The notes: generated by a model from the sequence alone, not told the origin. 64,000 nt of DNA from Paracyclopina nana (GCA_019096065.1 JAGUCH010000004.1:1240001-1304000); one strand, 5' to 3'. Counted from the stretch's first letter, positions 22,989 through 35,386 are shown. Made by a program: numbers and translations.

Positions 22989-23738
22989 TATTCTTGCCAT
23001 GAGAGCATTCCCAGCAAAACAAAATTGATAACTGTCTTATATTTGAATATTGCAGTACGTATTTCTAAATGGGTTATGTCTTCTTGCCAGGGTTCAAGTT
23101 GCAGATGGGCACAATTCTTGTTGCTCTGTCGTAGCACGTCAGTTGGAGATATCTGGGATCCATTCCATGACTTTTACTCGCGCGTTTGACTAGTAAATTC
23201 CTTTTTTGCACAGCATATGGTGCCACTTAAGGCAAAATGAGATCTGACCTTATGATGCCATGTACACAACCTGTAGTGCTCGTGTGGTGTCCACTTTTCT
23301 TCTTCTGACTTTCCAATAGCACATATTAACATCTGTTGCAGGATTTAAGGGAGCAATTATTGTTATCTTATTCTCACAATTCATCAAGAAGCTCCACAGT
23401 ACTTTATATAATACTGCACTCTTCTTTTTTCCTCCACTTGTTCAATCAAGTTTTACTTAGCTCATAATTATGATTAGCTGATACTTTATGACAGCAGTTC
23501 TTCCACAGCAGATGGTCACCTCATTGACCGGCTGCAGCAGCAGCAGCACGAAATGACTATTCAAAAGTTTATCCTTGGACCTGATTCCATGGCCCGCTGG
23601 CTACATAAAATGGTCTTGTAGGGCCACAGAAACAATAGCATATGTTGTTCATTTCACACCCTTTCAAAAAAGTCTCCTTATGTAGACCTGAAGATTGCTA
23701 TACAGGCTGTCCATCCTTTTTTATACATAGTAGACTAA
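22989..23738. other. Intergenic, nothing recognised
   Basis: No supported gene; a short GCA run occurs at about 23532-23547. Confidence 0.3.
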
Positions 23739-23960
23739 GGGCCTGTTCACCTGCTTATTATGGCCGTTATTTTGGCAAAATATTGGAGAGAAATACTGAG
23801 AAACTGAGGATTTTTATATTGGTGTAGGATGGCTTTTTGTACCAATAGACCGATTCCGAAGTCAAAATCTGAAAAATGATTTTACAAATACCAGATAATT
23901 GCAAATTTAATCATAATATCGCGCGTTATTTTGCTGATAATAGTGCAGGTGAACAGGGCC
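23739..23960. mobile_element. Family B MITE (PIF/Harbinger-like), copy 1
   Basis: A 222-bp element with 16-bp inverted ends GGGCCTGTTCACCTGC / GCAGGTGAACAGGGCC and a 3-bp TAA direct duplication (23736-23738 and 23961-23963). A TAA/TTA duplication with a GGGCC-type terminus is the signature of Tourist-like PIF/Harbinger MITEs. Confidence 0.75.
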
Positions 23961-24084
23961 TAACAGTTCATCTGCTTTTTATGCGAAAATTATAACGCAA
24001 TACATCAGCTAAACTATGTAGAAAGGTTGAAAATTGAATGGCCTTTATTAGGGCTTTGGGCTAAATAAAATTGGAGAAATGGTG

Positions 24085-24395
24085 AAAAAACTGCTCAACC
24101 TCAAAATGTCTCCAAAACATTCATTTCTGCTTTACCGCACTTTTTATTCAAGGAATTAGCTATTTACATTAGCATTATAACAATAGCACTGATGTGGAGC
24201 GATCCCAGCGGCCATATAGGGCAACACTTGGGATTCTCAGCTTGATAAAAAACTTAACAATTGTGTTCTTTTGCTAGTTGACAAATAATTCGAAATAAAG
24301 ACCACACAACAGTTGGGATTCTCAGCTTGATAAAAAACTGAGCAATTGCGTTTTTCCACAAACTGGCCAATTTTCAGCAATATTTGAATATTGCC
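24085..24395 (+). repeat. Dispersed repeat G, copy 1
   Basis: It matches 28938-29165 at about 85-90% by eye, sharing gctcaacctcaaaatgt, tccaaaacattcatttctgc and gatgtggagcgatcccagcgg. The cttgataaaaaactg.gcaattg portion is repeated once more at about 24311-24360. Its class is unknown. Confidence 0.5.
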
Positions 24396-25174
24396 AATAA
24401 ATGACCAGTTAACAGGGCCATTATTCTCAAAGAATGAGGAACTTTCTGCATATAAACCTAATAATTGTACTACATCAGAAAACTTATTCTGAAAATTGTA
24501 TGTAAATGGTTTTATCCTTGGCTAGCCTGGATTTTACAATATTCGTTAATAATGGTCATACAAGCGGCAAAAACAATGCCATTCTTTAATGGAATGAATA
24601 TACTAGTATATGAAGGAAAACCAACAGATGTCTTGCGGTCAAGCTGCCATAGTTGCAGTAGCATAGGGTGATTTGCTAATGGCGCTTGTCGTGTGAATCT
24701 GCAAATCGTATCACCCCAACAAGAAGGCCGCGCGTTTAAAACATATGTTGCGCTGCTGCTGCTGCTGAAGTTCTCAAAGGACAACATAAGCGAAGAAGGT
24801 ATATGGCGACCGCAAATAATGAACATGTGTCAAGAGACTGCGAAGTGTTGAATGCCCGCCGGTCATGCACTGAGCTGACTAGCCCATCACTTTATTGATG
24901 GCTCCAACGTCATTTGGCGGAAAAGCCGCCTCCAGAGGAAATTGCGGCCTGAGAATAAAAGAGTTATTGATCCTTGGGCCATTGGAAAAGATGCACCCAT
25001 ATGTCACGCGTTTTTCAAACTTTTTCGACAGCAGCTGGACTTTACTGCAGCATATTCTTCGGTATAGCAGTACAGTGTACAAACTGTGATACAAAGAGTG
25101 GCGGACTCGATCTGAAATGAAGGTTGGAGCTTTTGCGAGACGAGCCGATTTTTTGAGGCAATTTTGGTCCGACA
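24396..25174. other. Intergenic, nothing recognised
   Basis: No convincing gene. Antiparallel frames near 24512-24826 and 24879-25241 lack recognisable domains. Confidence 0.3.
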
Positions 25175-27738
25175 TTAAGAGTCTATGCAGGAGCCAGGTG
25201 GCAAATTCATGGTAAGCCAAAATTCTAGAATGAAATGACACCTATCCCAATAGTACCCCCATATAGTGGGATGATTAAGTTATTATGCAACATGGGCTTA
25301 GAAATGCTCCTGGGCTGAGGTAGAGGCCAATTTTTGGACCTAGGTGGAAAATTGGCGATTTTTTGGCCCTTTTTAGAAAGCATTACAAATTCAATTGCTC
25401 CAGCTAGGCAAGGCTGATCAAAAAAAAAATTTTACCACTTGACTATTGGGTTATGAGGAGTTTTTTGACAGCAAATTATTTTCAATAAGCTTATTGGTTT
25501 GTCAGCTGAAAGAGAAAACGCTCAAAACTGTTTTTATTAAGAAAACTTTTTTGCGGTCGATGGTTTTGGCATAAATCTTTGGCTCTTTGGAAAGCTCTGA
25601 TCAAGCCACACGTTATGGCAGGTAGCCTAGGTTGAACTGACCCCATAGCCGCTGAGCTATTCAAGCTTGAATGTGGAAAAAATAGGCATTTTTCTTTTCT
25701 GGTGCATTTATGGACATTTTTACTTCATAAAATATTTTTTTTCATAAAATAAGAATTACTTAAATTAAAAAAGGGAACAAAAAATATTTATGGTGTTTTG
25801 GATTTCTATCACTTAAATACATTGTGCAAGGCTTGGTACACCTAGCAATAAGAATAGAATAAGTTAAGAAGAGAGAATTTGAAAAATTAGTTTCAAAATG
25901 GCCCCAGAGGCCACCATTTTTTGTGGACCCACTTCCATGGTTAGAATAATCTATGGCATCTTCCATCAACCTTGATGATCTAGACTTTTGAGCTCAATTC
26001 TTTCATTAATGTCCACTTTGTGTCATGCATTTGTGTCAGGTTTAGAAATTCAATTTTCAATTCAAAAATCAATGTTGATGACTATCAAATCTATTCAAAT
26101 GAAGTAAGGAAGCCAAAAAACATAGCAAAGCTATTGAATTTGGAGACAATTGTTATTCATTTTTAGTTAAATAGACTGTCCCTTCTATAAACTTGGGCTA
26201 ACCTTTTCAGCTAACTCACATTTGTCTTGTGGCTGTACTTAGATTGGGTAGAACATACTTTCCCTGGATGGACTGCAACAGAAAGTCCCTTGATTGGCAC
26301 ACAGTACTTGGATTGATAAGATGGGACAATACTTGTATCAACTGCTGTGACTGAGAAGTACCTGGGTCTACTAAAAGAAGCTGTAAATTGATAGACTAGC
26401 AGAAAAACTCATTTTCCTTGGATCTACTGTGAAAATGTACTTGATACTACTGGGGAATCCTATCTACAAAGGTTGGGTGGCCAGGACATTCCCAGCTGGG
26501 CTTGGGTGACAGAGCAAGACTTTCAAAGTTGGCTTGGGTGGCCAGGTTAAGTTAGCTTTCTTAGCCTTCTCTTTGGAAGAGCTTGTTAATGTAGTCAGTT
26601 CTGGTTTATCAAAGACCTTGCTCTTGTAGGTGATCCAAGGATGATTAATTTTGTCGATCCAAGTCTGGTTCATTATAGTCTATCCACATACAATACATTG
26701 TTGATCCAAGGCTATAAGTTCCATTTGTGATCTAACTTGTGCATCAATGATCCAATGTGGAATCTTACCTGGTACTACCAGAATGCATCATATATGGAAC
26801 AACTGCAACAGATCATCCCTGAAAATACTGTCAAGGCAGATTGTACTTGGTGCCACAAAATGCAATTGTATGCCATGATACTGGCTCCAGGTGCAGTGCA
26901 TTTTGCAAGTAGTGCAAGGCATGCGTTTTGTAGCACCAGGTATCTGTGGCAGTACCAGGAACTGGCACCAAATCCAATTGGATGCCTGGGTTATGTCTTT
27001 TCAAAAAATAGAGCCATTGGGGCCACTTTTAAAGCACTCTCTTTTCAACTTATTCTATTCTTATTGCTAGGTGTACCAAGCCTTGCACAATGTATTTAAG
27101 TGATAGAAATCCAAAACACCATAAATATTTTTTGTTCCCTTTTTTAATTTAAGTAATTCTTATTTTATGAAAAAAAATATTTTATGAAGTAAAAATGTCC
27201 ATAAATGCACCAGAAAAGAAAAATGCCTATTTTTTCCACATTCAAGCTTGAATAGCTCAGCGGCTATGGGGTCAGTTCAACCTAGGCTACCTGCCATAAC
27301 GTGTGGCTTGATCAGAGCTTTCCAAAGAGCCAAAGATTTATGTCAAAACCATCGACCGCAAAAAAGTTTTCTTAATAAAAACAGTTTTGAGCGTTTTCTC
27401 TTTCAGCTGACAAACCAATAAGCTTATTGAAAATAATTTGCTGTCAAAAAACTCCTCATAACCCAATAGTCAAGTGGTAAAATTTTTTTTTTTGATCAGC
27501 CTTGCCTAGCTGGAGCAATTGAATTTGTAATGCTTTCTAAAAAGGGCCAAAAAATCGCCAATTTTCCACCTAGGTCCAAAAATTGGCCTCTACCTCAGCC
27601 CAGGAGCATTTCTAAGCCCATGTTGCATAATAACTTAATCATCCCACTATATGGGGGTACTATTGGGATAGGTGTCATTTCATTCTAGAATTTTGGCTTA
27701 CCATGAATTTGCCACCTGGCTCCTGCATAGACTCTTAA
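25175..27738. mobile_element. 2.56-kb long-inverted-repeat element flanked by TTAA
   Basis: The left arm 25175-25865 and right arm 27047-27738 (~690 bp each) are near-perfect reverse complements with only a few differences by eye. Similarity decays a little further inward. Each end reads TTAAGAGTCTATGCAGG outward-in, so the element is bounded by TTAA, the piggyBac target duplication. The ~1.1-kb centre (about 25920-26995) has no recognised transposase or other domain. It is a non-autonomous foldback element of uncertain superfamily. The near-identity of the arms implies recent origin or gene conversion between arms. Confidence 0.65.
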
Positions 27739-27960
27739 GGCCTGGTTCACCTGCGATATCATGATCAAAGTATCGAGCGATATTATGCTGATATTTGCAA
27801 ATATCAGGCACTTCCAAAATAATTTTTTATATTTTCACTTCGGATTCGGTCTTTTGGTACCAAAAGCCATCCTACAACAGTATCTAAATTCACAGTTTCT
27901 CAGTATTTCGCTCCGATATTTTGTTAAAATATCAGATATTATGAGCAGGTGAACCATGCC
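27739..27960. mobile_element. Family B MITE, diverged inverted copy
   Basis: 222 bp, the same length as copies 1 and 3 but in reverse orientation and strongly diverged. TAA flanks both sides (27736-27738, 27961-27963). Its left TAA is also the last three bases of the TTAA that bounds the long-inverted-repeat element. Confidence 0.65.
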
Positions 27961-27977
27961 TAAGCATAAAGGTTTTA

Positions 27978-28200
27978 GGGCCTGTTCACCTGCTTATTAT
28001 GGCCGTTATTTTGGCAAAATATTGGAGAGAAATACTGAGAAACTGATAATTTTTATATAGGTGTAGGATGGCTTTTGGTACCAATAGACCGATTCCGAAG
28101 TCAAAATCTAAAAAAATGATTTTACAAATACCACATATTTGCAAATTTCATCATAATATCGCGCGTTATTTTGCTGATAATAATGCAGGTGAACAGGGCC
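27978..28200. mobile_element. Family B MITE, copy 2
   Basis: 223 bp, nearly identical to 23739-23960. It has TTA duplications at 27975-27977 and 28201-28203 and intact 16-bp inverted ends. Confidence 0.75.
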
Positions 28201-28266
28201 TTAGTGGATGAAAGTAATAAAAAATAGCCTGAAATAATTTTTTGCAAAGAAATGTTTGTCATTTAA

Positions 28267-28296
28267 GGCCCTGTTCACCTGCAGGTGAACAGGCCC
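28267..28296. mobile_element. 30-bp TIR-only remnant of a family B MITE
   Basis: The two family B ends are fused as ctgttcacctgcaggtgaacag, with outer GGCCC/CAGGCCC and no interior. TAA lies directly on both sides (28264-28266 and 28297-28299). Confidence 0.6.
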
Positions 28297-28299
28297 TAA

Positions 28300-28937
28300 A
28301 TCAAATTCCCTTTTTATGTATGAGATTGAGCTTTTAGATATCTTTCTTTTTTGAGACTAGATTTATATTAGCGGGTTTGCTTGCGAGTGCAATCGCACTC
28401 TCTGCGACTCACGCCTATCAAGTGAAGGCTGCTGAATGAAAAAGAGCTCCAATGCAATGGTTTTCGCAAAAAAGTTCTGCCGCTCTTTGTAGTAGAGCAT
28501 TTAGGCTGTAGCGGAATTGGTATTAGTATACGCAGCTGGCCAGGTGCTTTTCTTCAAATTATTATCATGGCCGACTCCTCAAGATCAACTCGGAATGGGT
28601 GACGTAAGGCAGCTGCTACATTGACCCGCATGCGCTTTTTTCAAACGGAAAACGCAGCTGTGAAACCAGGACACCTGGAAAGACACGGACATGTGCATAT
28701 CGATGACACTTCTACTACGGCTATGGAGCATAATTGATAGTTATTCCATTTGGATGCTGCTGCTGCTGCTGCTCCCATTAACATCGGCCACATGGCTAAT
28801 TTTACGCGGGGAGGGAAATTTTCAAAAATGGCGGGAACCGCACCAATTTAACGGCTGATCCGACTTCGGAACTTCATTTCCTGTCCGCGGCTTGCTGAGA
28901 GACATTTTCAGTCGCAGGGGAGGGATGAAGCAACAGC
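28300..28937. other. Intergenic, nothing recognised
   Basis: GC rises around 28380-28700 and there is a CTG microsatellite at about 28756-28772. No gene is supported. Confidence 0.3.
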
Positions 28938-29165
28938 TCAACCTCAAAATGTGTCCAAAACATTCATTTCTGCTTTAAAGTAATTACCGCACTTTGAGGA
29001 ATTAGCTATATACATTAGTATCATAGCAATAACAGTGATGTGGAGCGATCCCAGCGGCAATAAAGGGCAACAGTTGGGATCATCAGCTTGATAAAAAAAA
29101 CTGCGCAATTGCGGTCTTTTGCTAATTGAGTAATAATTCGAAATTAATACCATACAGCCGATTTG
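28938..29165 (+). repeat. Dispersed repeat G, copy 2
   Basis: Second copy of the repeat at 24085-24395, with small indels relative to it (for example the extra aagtaatta near 28978). Confidence 0.5.
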
Positions 29166-29404
29166 TGTAATCCAACTATTTTTAAAAGAATCTCTCCATG
29201 ATGCAAAAATGAAGGGGTTTTAAATCTATGAATATAATTAACCTTGAGATGCTTTTCAGTCCTGATCATAAGCTCATATAAAATAAAAGTAACCATTTAT
29301 GATGAAAATCGAAGTTAAACTTGATTCCTCAAGGTAGATGGCATGTCATTGTTATTGTTTATTGGAACTAGGATATTGCTATGCAATAGGGACTAAAGTT
29401 GCCG

Positions 29405-29488
29405 CCAGGTGGCGCTTTCTTGTCACCTGCCCATTCGGCCTAGCCGCGCTCAGCCAGCTGGCCAAAATTGATCAAAAGCGCCACCTGG
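29405..29488. promoter_or_regulatory. Convergent pair of CTCF-like motifs
   Basis: CCAGGTGGCGCTTT occurs on the plus strand at 29405-29418, and exactly the same 14 bp occurs on the minus strand at 29475-29488. AGGTGGCGC is the core of the arthropod CTCF site (family knowledge). The two motifs face each other with 56 bp between. It could alternatively be a small inverted repeat of other origin. Confidence 0.35.
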
Positions 29489-30062
29489 TTGATTTTTCCA
29501 TCATGGTATATGTCAGCTTGGATCCAGCAGTCTGAGGCAAAAAAGAATGAATGCCCAAATACTAGCAGCTGAGTTGGGAGAGCAGATGTGGTGGTAAGGT
29601 TCACAGCTCGAGTCATCAGGTACATGCAGAGACGGAAACTTGAAAAGCATATTATATACCTTTAAAATGCCACCCAGTGATAACCCAGTTGGTCAATGGT
29701 CACAACGTTACACACAAATTGCATGGGAGGTCGCAACTGGCTAAGCATCTGGCAAATTGGTGGCAGCTCTAAACTATATAGTGTAGGCTAGGGAAATTTG
29801 TCGAATATTATTCTATGCAGGCTAAATATTGAAGCACAACAATTGGAAAAACTCAGAGGAGCCTGACGTAGAATCAACTAGTGTGACACAACACCTGCCT
29901 TGCTTTGCTGCTAGCATCCAAGAGACCGTGGAAGAAAACAACAACCCATTTCGAACAGCTTCGAGGAACGCCCTCTAGCTCTGCTGGCAAATAACCTTTT
30001 AGAAATTCACAGATCGGAAATGACTGGAGTATATCTGCGTTCGTCTGCGAAAAAGAAACAAA
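29489..30062. other. Intergenic, nothing recognised
   Basis: No gene supported. A CGCCCTCTAG motif at 29969-29978 resembles the other CTCF-like sites in the window. Confidence 0.3.
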
Positions 30063-30627
30063 AGCCCTGTTCACCTGGTGGTGTTTTTTGGTGATATTTT
30101 AGAAAAATTGTATGCTGACATGACCCGATACACTTCATCAATTTTTACTATGCCAAAATATGGGCTTAATTCTACATAAAAAGGTGATTTGCCTAATGAA
30201 AACTATTTTGACTTTTATTCATTTTTCTCACAAAAATGAATTACAAGCAACAGATGGAAAAATTAAAAGGTGCTCTCTTTAGACAAGCAAGTCTCATTTA
30301 CTAGTTATGTAATAATTATGCTTTAATACATTGTAAAAAAGCTTGAGAAAAAATGAATATGTTGCTTTCTAACAAGTTCAGCTTGGGCCCGAGCCGCGAT
30401 TTTATGGGCAAACTTTGATATTTTGTCTCGTCTTTCTCATCATTTTTCAGTACAAAATTACTAATCTCCTGCATGTATCTTGCCTAAAAGTAGTAACCTT
30501 ACTTTTGATTCAGCCCAAAATATTTATAATGCAAACACTACTAGCTAGCAATAAGTTTGTTTACCTTAAAGTACATGGCTGAAACTCGACCTGTTTTCAT
30601 GCATCAGCTGCGTACATGAACAGGGCA
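30063..30627. mobile_element. Family C-like MITE, diverged
   Basis: Left end gccctgttcacctgg and right end gtacatgaacagggca are inverted relatives. The right side is followed by TAA. Internally it shares the gcttgggcc.gagc.gcg segment seen (inverted) in family C. At 565 bp it is longer than the ~400-bp family norm. Confidence 0.45.
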
Positions 30628-31160
30628 TAAAGTTTTTCCCACTTTTCTTTAATCAAGTTTTTCTAATTCTCTGAAGCAATCTGTATTGTAAGTACGTTAA
30701 GATGATGCAGCACATTTCAAATTTCTGCAAAATATGGCCCGTTTAAAAAACATCTGATGGCTTCAAAAAATGGCTCCTCCGCGTTTACAACTCGTTTAGC
30801 TTTCCCAGTTTTTCTAGCCACACCGCGAATAAAAACTGTTGGAAATGAGCCCTTGGCGTTCATTTTCCTCCTCCTCCTCCAATAGATTGCAGATGACATC
30901 TTTGGACGCGCGTTGCAATAATGCCTCCACGTTCGGAGTATTTCCAACAACTGGCAAATTAGTCCGCATCTATGAATTCTCGAGACATATGCCACTATAA
31001 CAATTCTCGAGCAGGTGTCTGATGCTATTCATACCAACAACCTTAACAATTTTATTAATTATTAATTTAGTACACATTACCCTATCTGCCAAAAATGCCA
31101 TGTGCGTATTCTCATTTGCAAACAAATAAACATCCGCATCCCCATAAAAATCCCCATTAA
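30628..31160. other. Intergenic, nothing recognised
   Basis: No gene supported; the minus-strand frame at 30717-30995 has no recognisable domain. Confidence 0.3.
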
Positions 31161-31265
31161 ACAAATCATGGGGTGCTTTAATTCAAAAGGGAACTTTCAT
31201 CGGGAATGTTCCTTTTTCAGTTGTTGACCCTTACATGGAAAAGTTCTTTAATAGCCATGATTTGT
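31161..31265. mobile_element. Family H MITE, copy 1
   Basis: A 105-bp element with inverted ends ACAAATCATGG / CCATGATTTGT. The interior (ttaattcaaaa.gg and gttcctttttcagtt) matches the copy at 61728-61876. Confidence 0.55.
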
Positions 31266-32586
31266 TCCGAAAGTTGTGCAAAAAAATTAAAATGGAAAAA
31301 CACTTGTAAAATTACAGTCCTCACAGGCTCGGACTAGCTGTACTCGTGTTTTCCAAGTTTAAAATCCTCTCTCAGCTCTTCAACGGCCCTACTTTATGAT
31401 CCCCGGCTCGATATAAATATACATTTTAGCAACAATTTATGCCTTGTTCATCTTTACTTTCTTATCTTGCTGCCTTAACTCCGCAAATTTATATTCACTG
31501 TCGCATCGTAGCTCAAAAGAACTGGTCTCAACAGTAGCTGTCGCTAGGGTAAACTTAATTGATTAAAGAGGCCATCTAAACTGTTCAAATTCCGTGCACT
31601 TTTGAATGTTTTGCAGGCTTTACTTGCTCAAGACTCGTCCATACATTAGGATAAGATAAAACAATGAGTTTCTAGTAGTTGAACCCTATATTGATCCAAA
31701 GGCAGCATAGATTTAGCCAACCCTAGCTTGCCTGTTCAACTCGTTTGACTCACTTGCCCTCGCTAAGTTAGTACTACTTTTGTGGCTGTATCTGAACTGC
31801 GGGCATTAATGTAAATCATGGAATCATTCAACATGTGTACTAAACTGTACAAATGAACTATTTTTGTTTATCTTTCATATGGTGTATTTTGCAATTCAAA
31901 GTAGTAAGCTGTAAAAGATGCCACCATATGTGGCGCGCAGCAGTCGCAAAAGTATTTTTCAATCTAAATATTGCAAATGGTAGAAAACGCACCATTTGTG
32001 TGACAAATAATTCGATGCAGCGCAGCTAATGAGAGAAATTATTTGGGAGTACAAATGCTCTATTTGTACTTGTCTTAACAAGGTTATAAGAAGAAGAGCT
32101 ACTAGCAGTAGCAGGTGTTGTCTGCTGGCTGCTTTGGTGGTATACGGCAACGAAATGTGACAACTGAACTGTTAATGCGTGCAAAATACATGAAGTCCAG
32201 ACTGATGTTACTTTAAAAGTTGAATGAACTGTTTTTGCTTCGATAAATTCACCACCCAGCTTGACTCGGAGCAAGACCTTTGAACCATGTTCACGAGGCG
32301 AAAAAAAGGCATATACGTATTTCTTGTGTACACAAAAGCAAAAAAGTATCTGCATCGAAATTCACACACTCATCCGTGATTCTTATAAGATAGGCTATTC
32401 CACAGGAAATAACAGTTGGTGCGACTTTTTTGGACAATATGGTGGACGGAGTGCCAGCAATCCTTAATTACCACTTTGGTGGGATTTTGCACTTTTTCCT
32501 CCCGTTTTGGCTTTTTCCTCACAAATGAAGAAGTAGCTGAGTGCCCCGTTCATCTACCACGACAAAATCAGACGTTACTTCAGCAG
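31266..32586. other. Intergenic, nothing recognised
   Basis: It contains one relative of the 17.3-kb tandem unit (about 31307-31335). No gene is supported. Confidence 0.3.
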
Positions 32587-32815
32587 CAAGCAGGAAAGCT
32601 CTTTGAAGTATAGCAAGGCTCTTGCTAAACTTTAAAGAGCTTTGCTTAAGAATTATGAGAATGGGCTATTTATGACTTCCTTCACATGCTGACTTCTGAC
32701 CTTTTGTGCCTTAATAGAATAACGACAATTTCAATATTTGTAGAGCTATAAGCCTTCAAAGAGCCTTGCTTAACTTGACAGGAGCCTTGCTAGATGAATA
32801 TTTGTACGGCGGGCC
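32587..32815. mobile_element. Two family A fragments
   Basis: Short pieces with agctctttgaag..agcaaggctctt...gagctttgctta and tatgagaatgggc (32587-32668), and agagccttgcttaac...gccttgctaga...tacggcgggcc (about 32745-32815). They are truncated, separated remains of the ~400-bp foldback. Confidence 0.5.
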
Positions 32816-33795
32816 AAATAAACGTTCGACTTGGGCGAGCGAGACAAACAAGTTGAGCGGAGGCTGGCTAGGGTTGCTTAAACCCATGGTACTTCTCCCT
32901 CAGTTGAGAGTTTCAATAACATGATTACAATGGTTTAGCTAATCCTAACTTTAGGATGAACTTAACATGTAAGGACTACCAGTCAGGGTAGGAATTTTTC
33001 TAAATGAGCAATTTGGATGGTTTTTTTAATAAGTTTAGTCAACCCTAGCAGCAGCTGTTGCACTAGTTTTTAAAAGGCTGCGAAAGCGCATGGAAAATCG
33101 TGGAGCAGTGACAACTTTTTCGTAAGGTAAGACAAGAAAGTTAATACGAAACTGTATTATATGTAGTGTAGGTGAACTGGGCATTAGAGTGAAAAATCTC
33201 AGACAACACATCAGCGGCTAGCCTTGCTTTTGTGCCTTTTTCACTTGTTGACGCGACGTTAATGCACAAAAGCTCGATGTAAAATGGCTCGCATTGCATG
33301 AATTGGACTCGCAGAATTAGCACCATAACATTTTAATAATATGGCTCGTAAAAATCAGCAAATCCTTCAATTCAACCAATGTGAGTAATTAAAGGCACCA
33401 CCAGTTGGCAAGTACGTTTGATGGGATCTAACTCGGACCATTCTGTGTATTTTTCCAATTTCGTTATTGCCACTTTTCGCAACATATTGCATTATTATAT
33501 TCTGCCAGCAGTAGCAGAAGCAGCAGGTCCACTAGAAAAACTGTCACTTTTGCGTTATGACATTGACTAGTTAGGAAAATCGTCTATTTTGCCTCCTCCA
33601 CTCAAGACGTGAGAACAGTCTCACATTCTCAGATTCTTTCTCAGCTTTACGAGCATATAGTACTAGAATACAATAACGTTCATGCTTGGTTGGCCACTGT
33701 TGCATCGCGCAATGCAACACCGAAATTGAGCGGATCAAGCCATCAACCGCAAGTATAACACACCAGTAATTTATATCACGATTTATAACACTTTA
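32816..33795. other. Intergenic, nothing recognised
   Basis: No gene, RNA or clear repeat boundary supported. Confidence 0.3.
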
Positions 33796-34178
33796 GCCCG
33801 TTCATCTAGCGAGGCTCCAATAATGTTAAGCAAGGCTCTTTGGAGGCGCATATCTCAACAACTACAGAGCTGATTGGCTTTAAACTTGATAAGATTCGTC
33901 TGTTGAGCCTATTAATTGTTCAATTTAAAATTCATCCGGAATGAAGACCGATAAGTGGTGGCCAGTTTTTCCTTCTATAAATGCTGTGCGTCAACTTTTG
34001 AACAGCCTCGTGTTGGCGGCCTCGGATCTCAAACAACTTATATGCACATTTGTAGATAGTCTCATTGAAGAGTCTTGCCAAGTTTGGTTGCAATCGGCTC
34101 AGGAATTGCTGAGCAATTAGCTGGCAAAGAGCCTTGCTTAACTTCAAAGAGCTTTGCTTAACAAATATGAGAGCGAGC
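33796..34178. mobile_element. Foldback MITE family A, copy 5
   Basis: About 383 bp, with GCCCGTTCATC at the left and a mutated right end (atgagagcgagc). Central hairpin and flanking halves are recognisable but the left terminus has lost bases. Confidence 0.6.
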
Positions 34179-34902
34179 TTTTGGCAGAAATATGCCAGCT
34201 TTTCTACTTCAGAAATTGGCCCTATATCGCAAGATCGAGCCGTTGAAAGAAATGGTGAAGTCCAGAGCTACAAAAGCAACAGCTGCTTGAATTTGAGCCA
34301 ATTTTGAGGTTTTTGGGCAACGTATTATAGACTTGAAAGCCATTTGGGAGACAGAAGTTAACCATATGCGAATAGACAGCATCGGCCAACTGTTGCAGGT
34401 TCTTTTCCTTGTTGAAAAAATTCCATCTGGAGATGAGCAGAAGATCATGACGAAAACTGACGACGTTGGCGTTGATAATATTATGACAGCGCGCACTGCT
34501 CGTGAGAATCATTGCCAAGTTCCCGACGACAGAAGGCATGATGCCCACAAAAACGACGTCACATTTCCCTCTGCCGGAGACATAATCATCTGTCAATGGA
34601 TGAAGTAATTGAAAGTCGTATAAATTCCATGCAATCTGGCGCGGAAACACAATTAGATTACTACGGTATTATATTGCCTTCAAAAAAAAATGTGCGTCAT
34701 GTTTTCATTCCAGGTCAGCATATGCGAAGCTGTAATTTATACTGCTCACCTGGTCAGTTATTGGCAATATTACGGCATTTTTTTGGTTTTTAACGCTTTT
34801 TTTGCTGTTTTTCGTGAATTCTTGATCGTTTAATTTTCAACCTTTTTTAGCTGTTGTGTTGCGTTATGATTTTCGCATAAAAAGAGGATAAATAAGTCCT
34901 TA
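34179..34902. other. Intergenic, unconfirmed open frames
   Basis: Overlapping frames on both strands (34222-34650 minus, 142 codons; 34333-34608 plus) have balanced composition, but I recognise no domain and cannot pick a coding strand. Confidence 0.3.
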
Positions 34903-35265
34903 TGTTCTGTTCATGTACACCCAAAACTCTTTAGGATAATGCAGGAAAAACACCATAAGAAAATTGTCTAATGACCTAGCTGATAGAAAAATCTGATCGA
35001 CTTTAAGCCAAGTTGAAGGTAAACAAATTTAATTTTGGTAATTTACTTGTCACCTTTTCGAAATGTTCAGCAAAATCAATGATTAGTTTTCATCTTTTAC
35101 CTAGGAAACTTGAAGAAAGCTAGTTTTTCGGAAAAAAATGTTGAAATCAATGAAACAAAATAGCAAAAATTGCCATTAAAAATGCTGCTCGGTCCCAAGC
35201 TGAACTCGTAGAGTGGCTGTCAGCAGCAGATTCACTTTAAGACATTTTTTTCCATACCTATGCCT
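34903..35265. mobile_element. Family C MITE, right end degraded
   Basis: The left end TGTTCTGTTCATGTACAC is preceded by TTA. The interior follows family C (gatcgactttaagccaa, tgctcgg.cccaagctgaactcgtagagtgg). No intact right TIR is found near 35265. Confidence 0.55.
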
Positions 35266-35386
35266 ATGCAAGTTACGCGAAATGTATTTTAAAATGTACT
35301 TTTAATGGTGGCAAGTTGACGAGAAAAAAATCCTTATTCAAATGAGACTCAGAGTGTAAATTATGATTTTTTTCACTTAAGATTTA

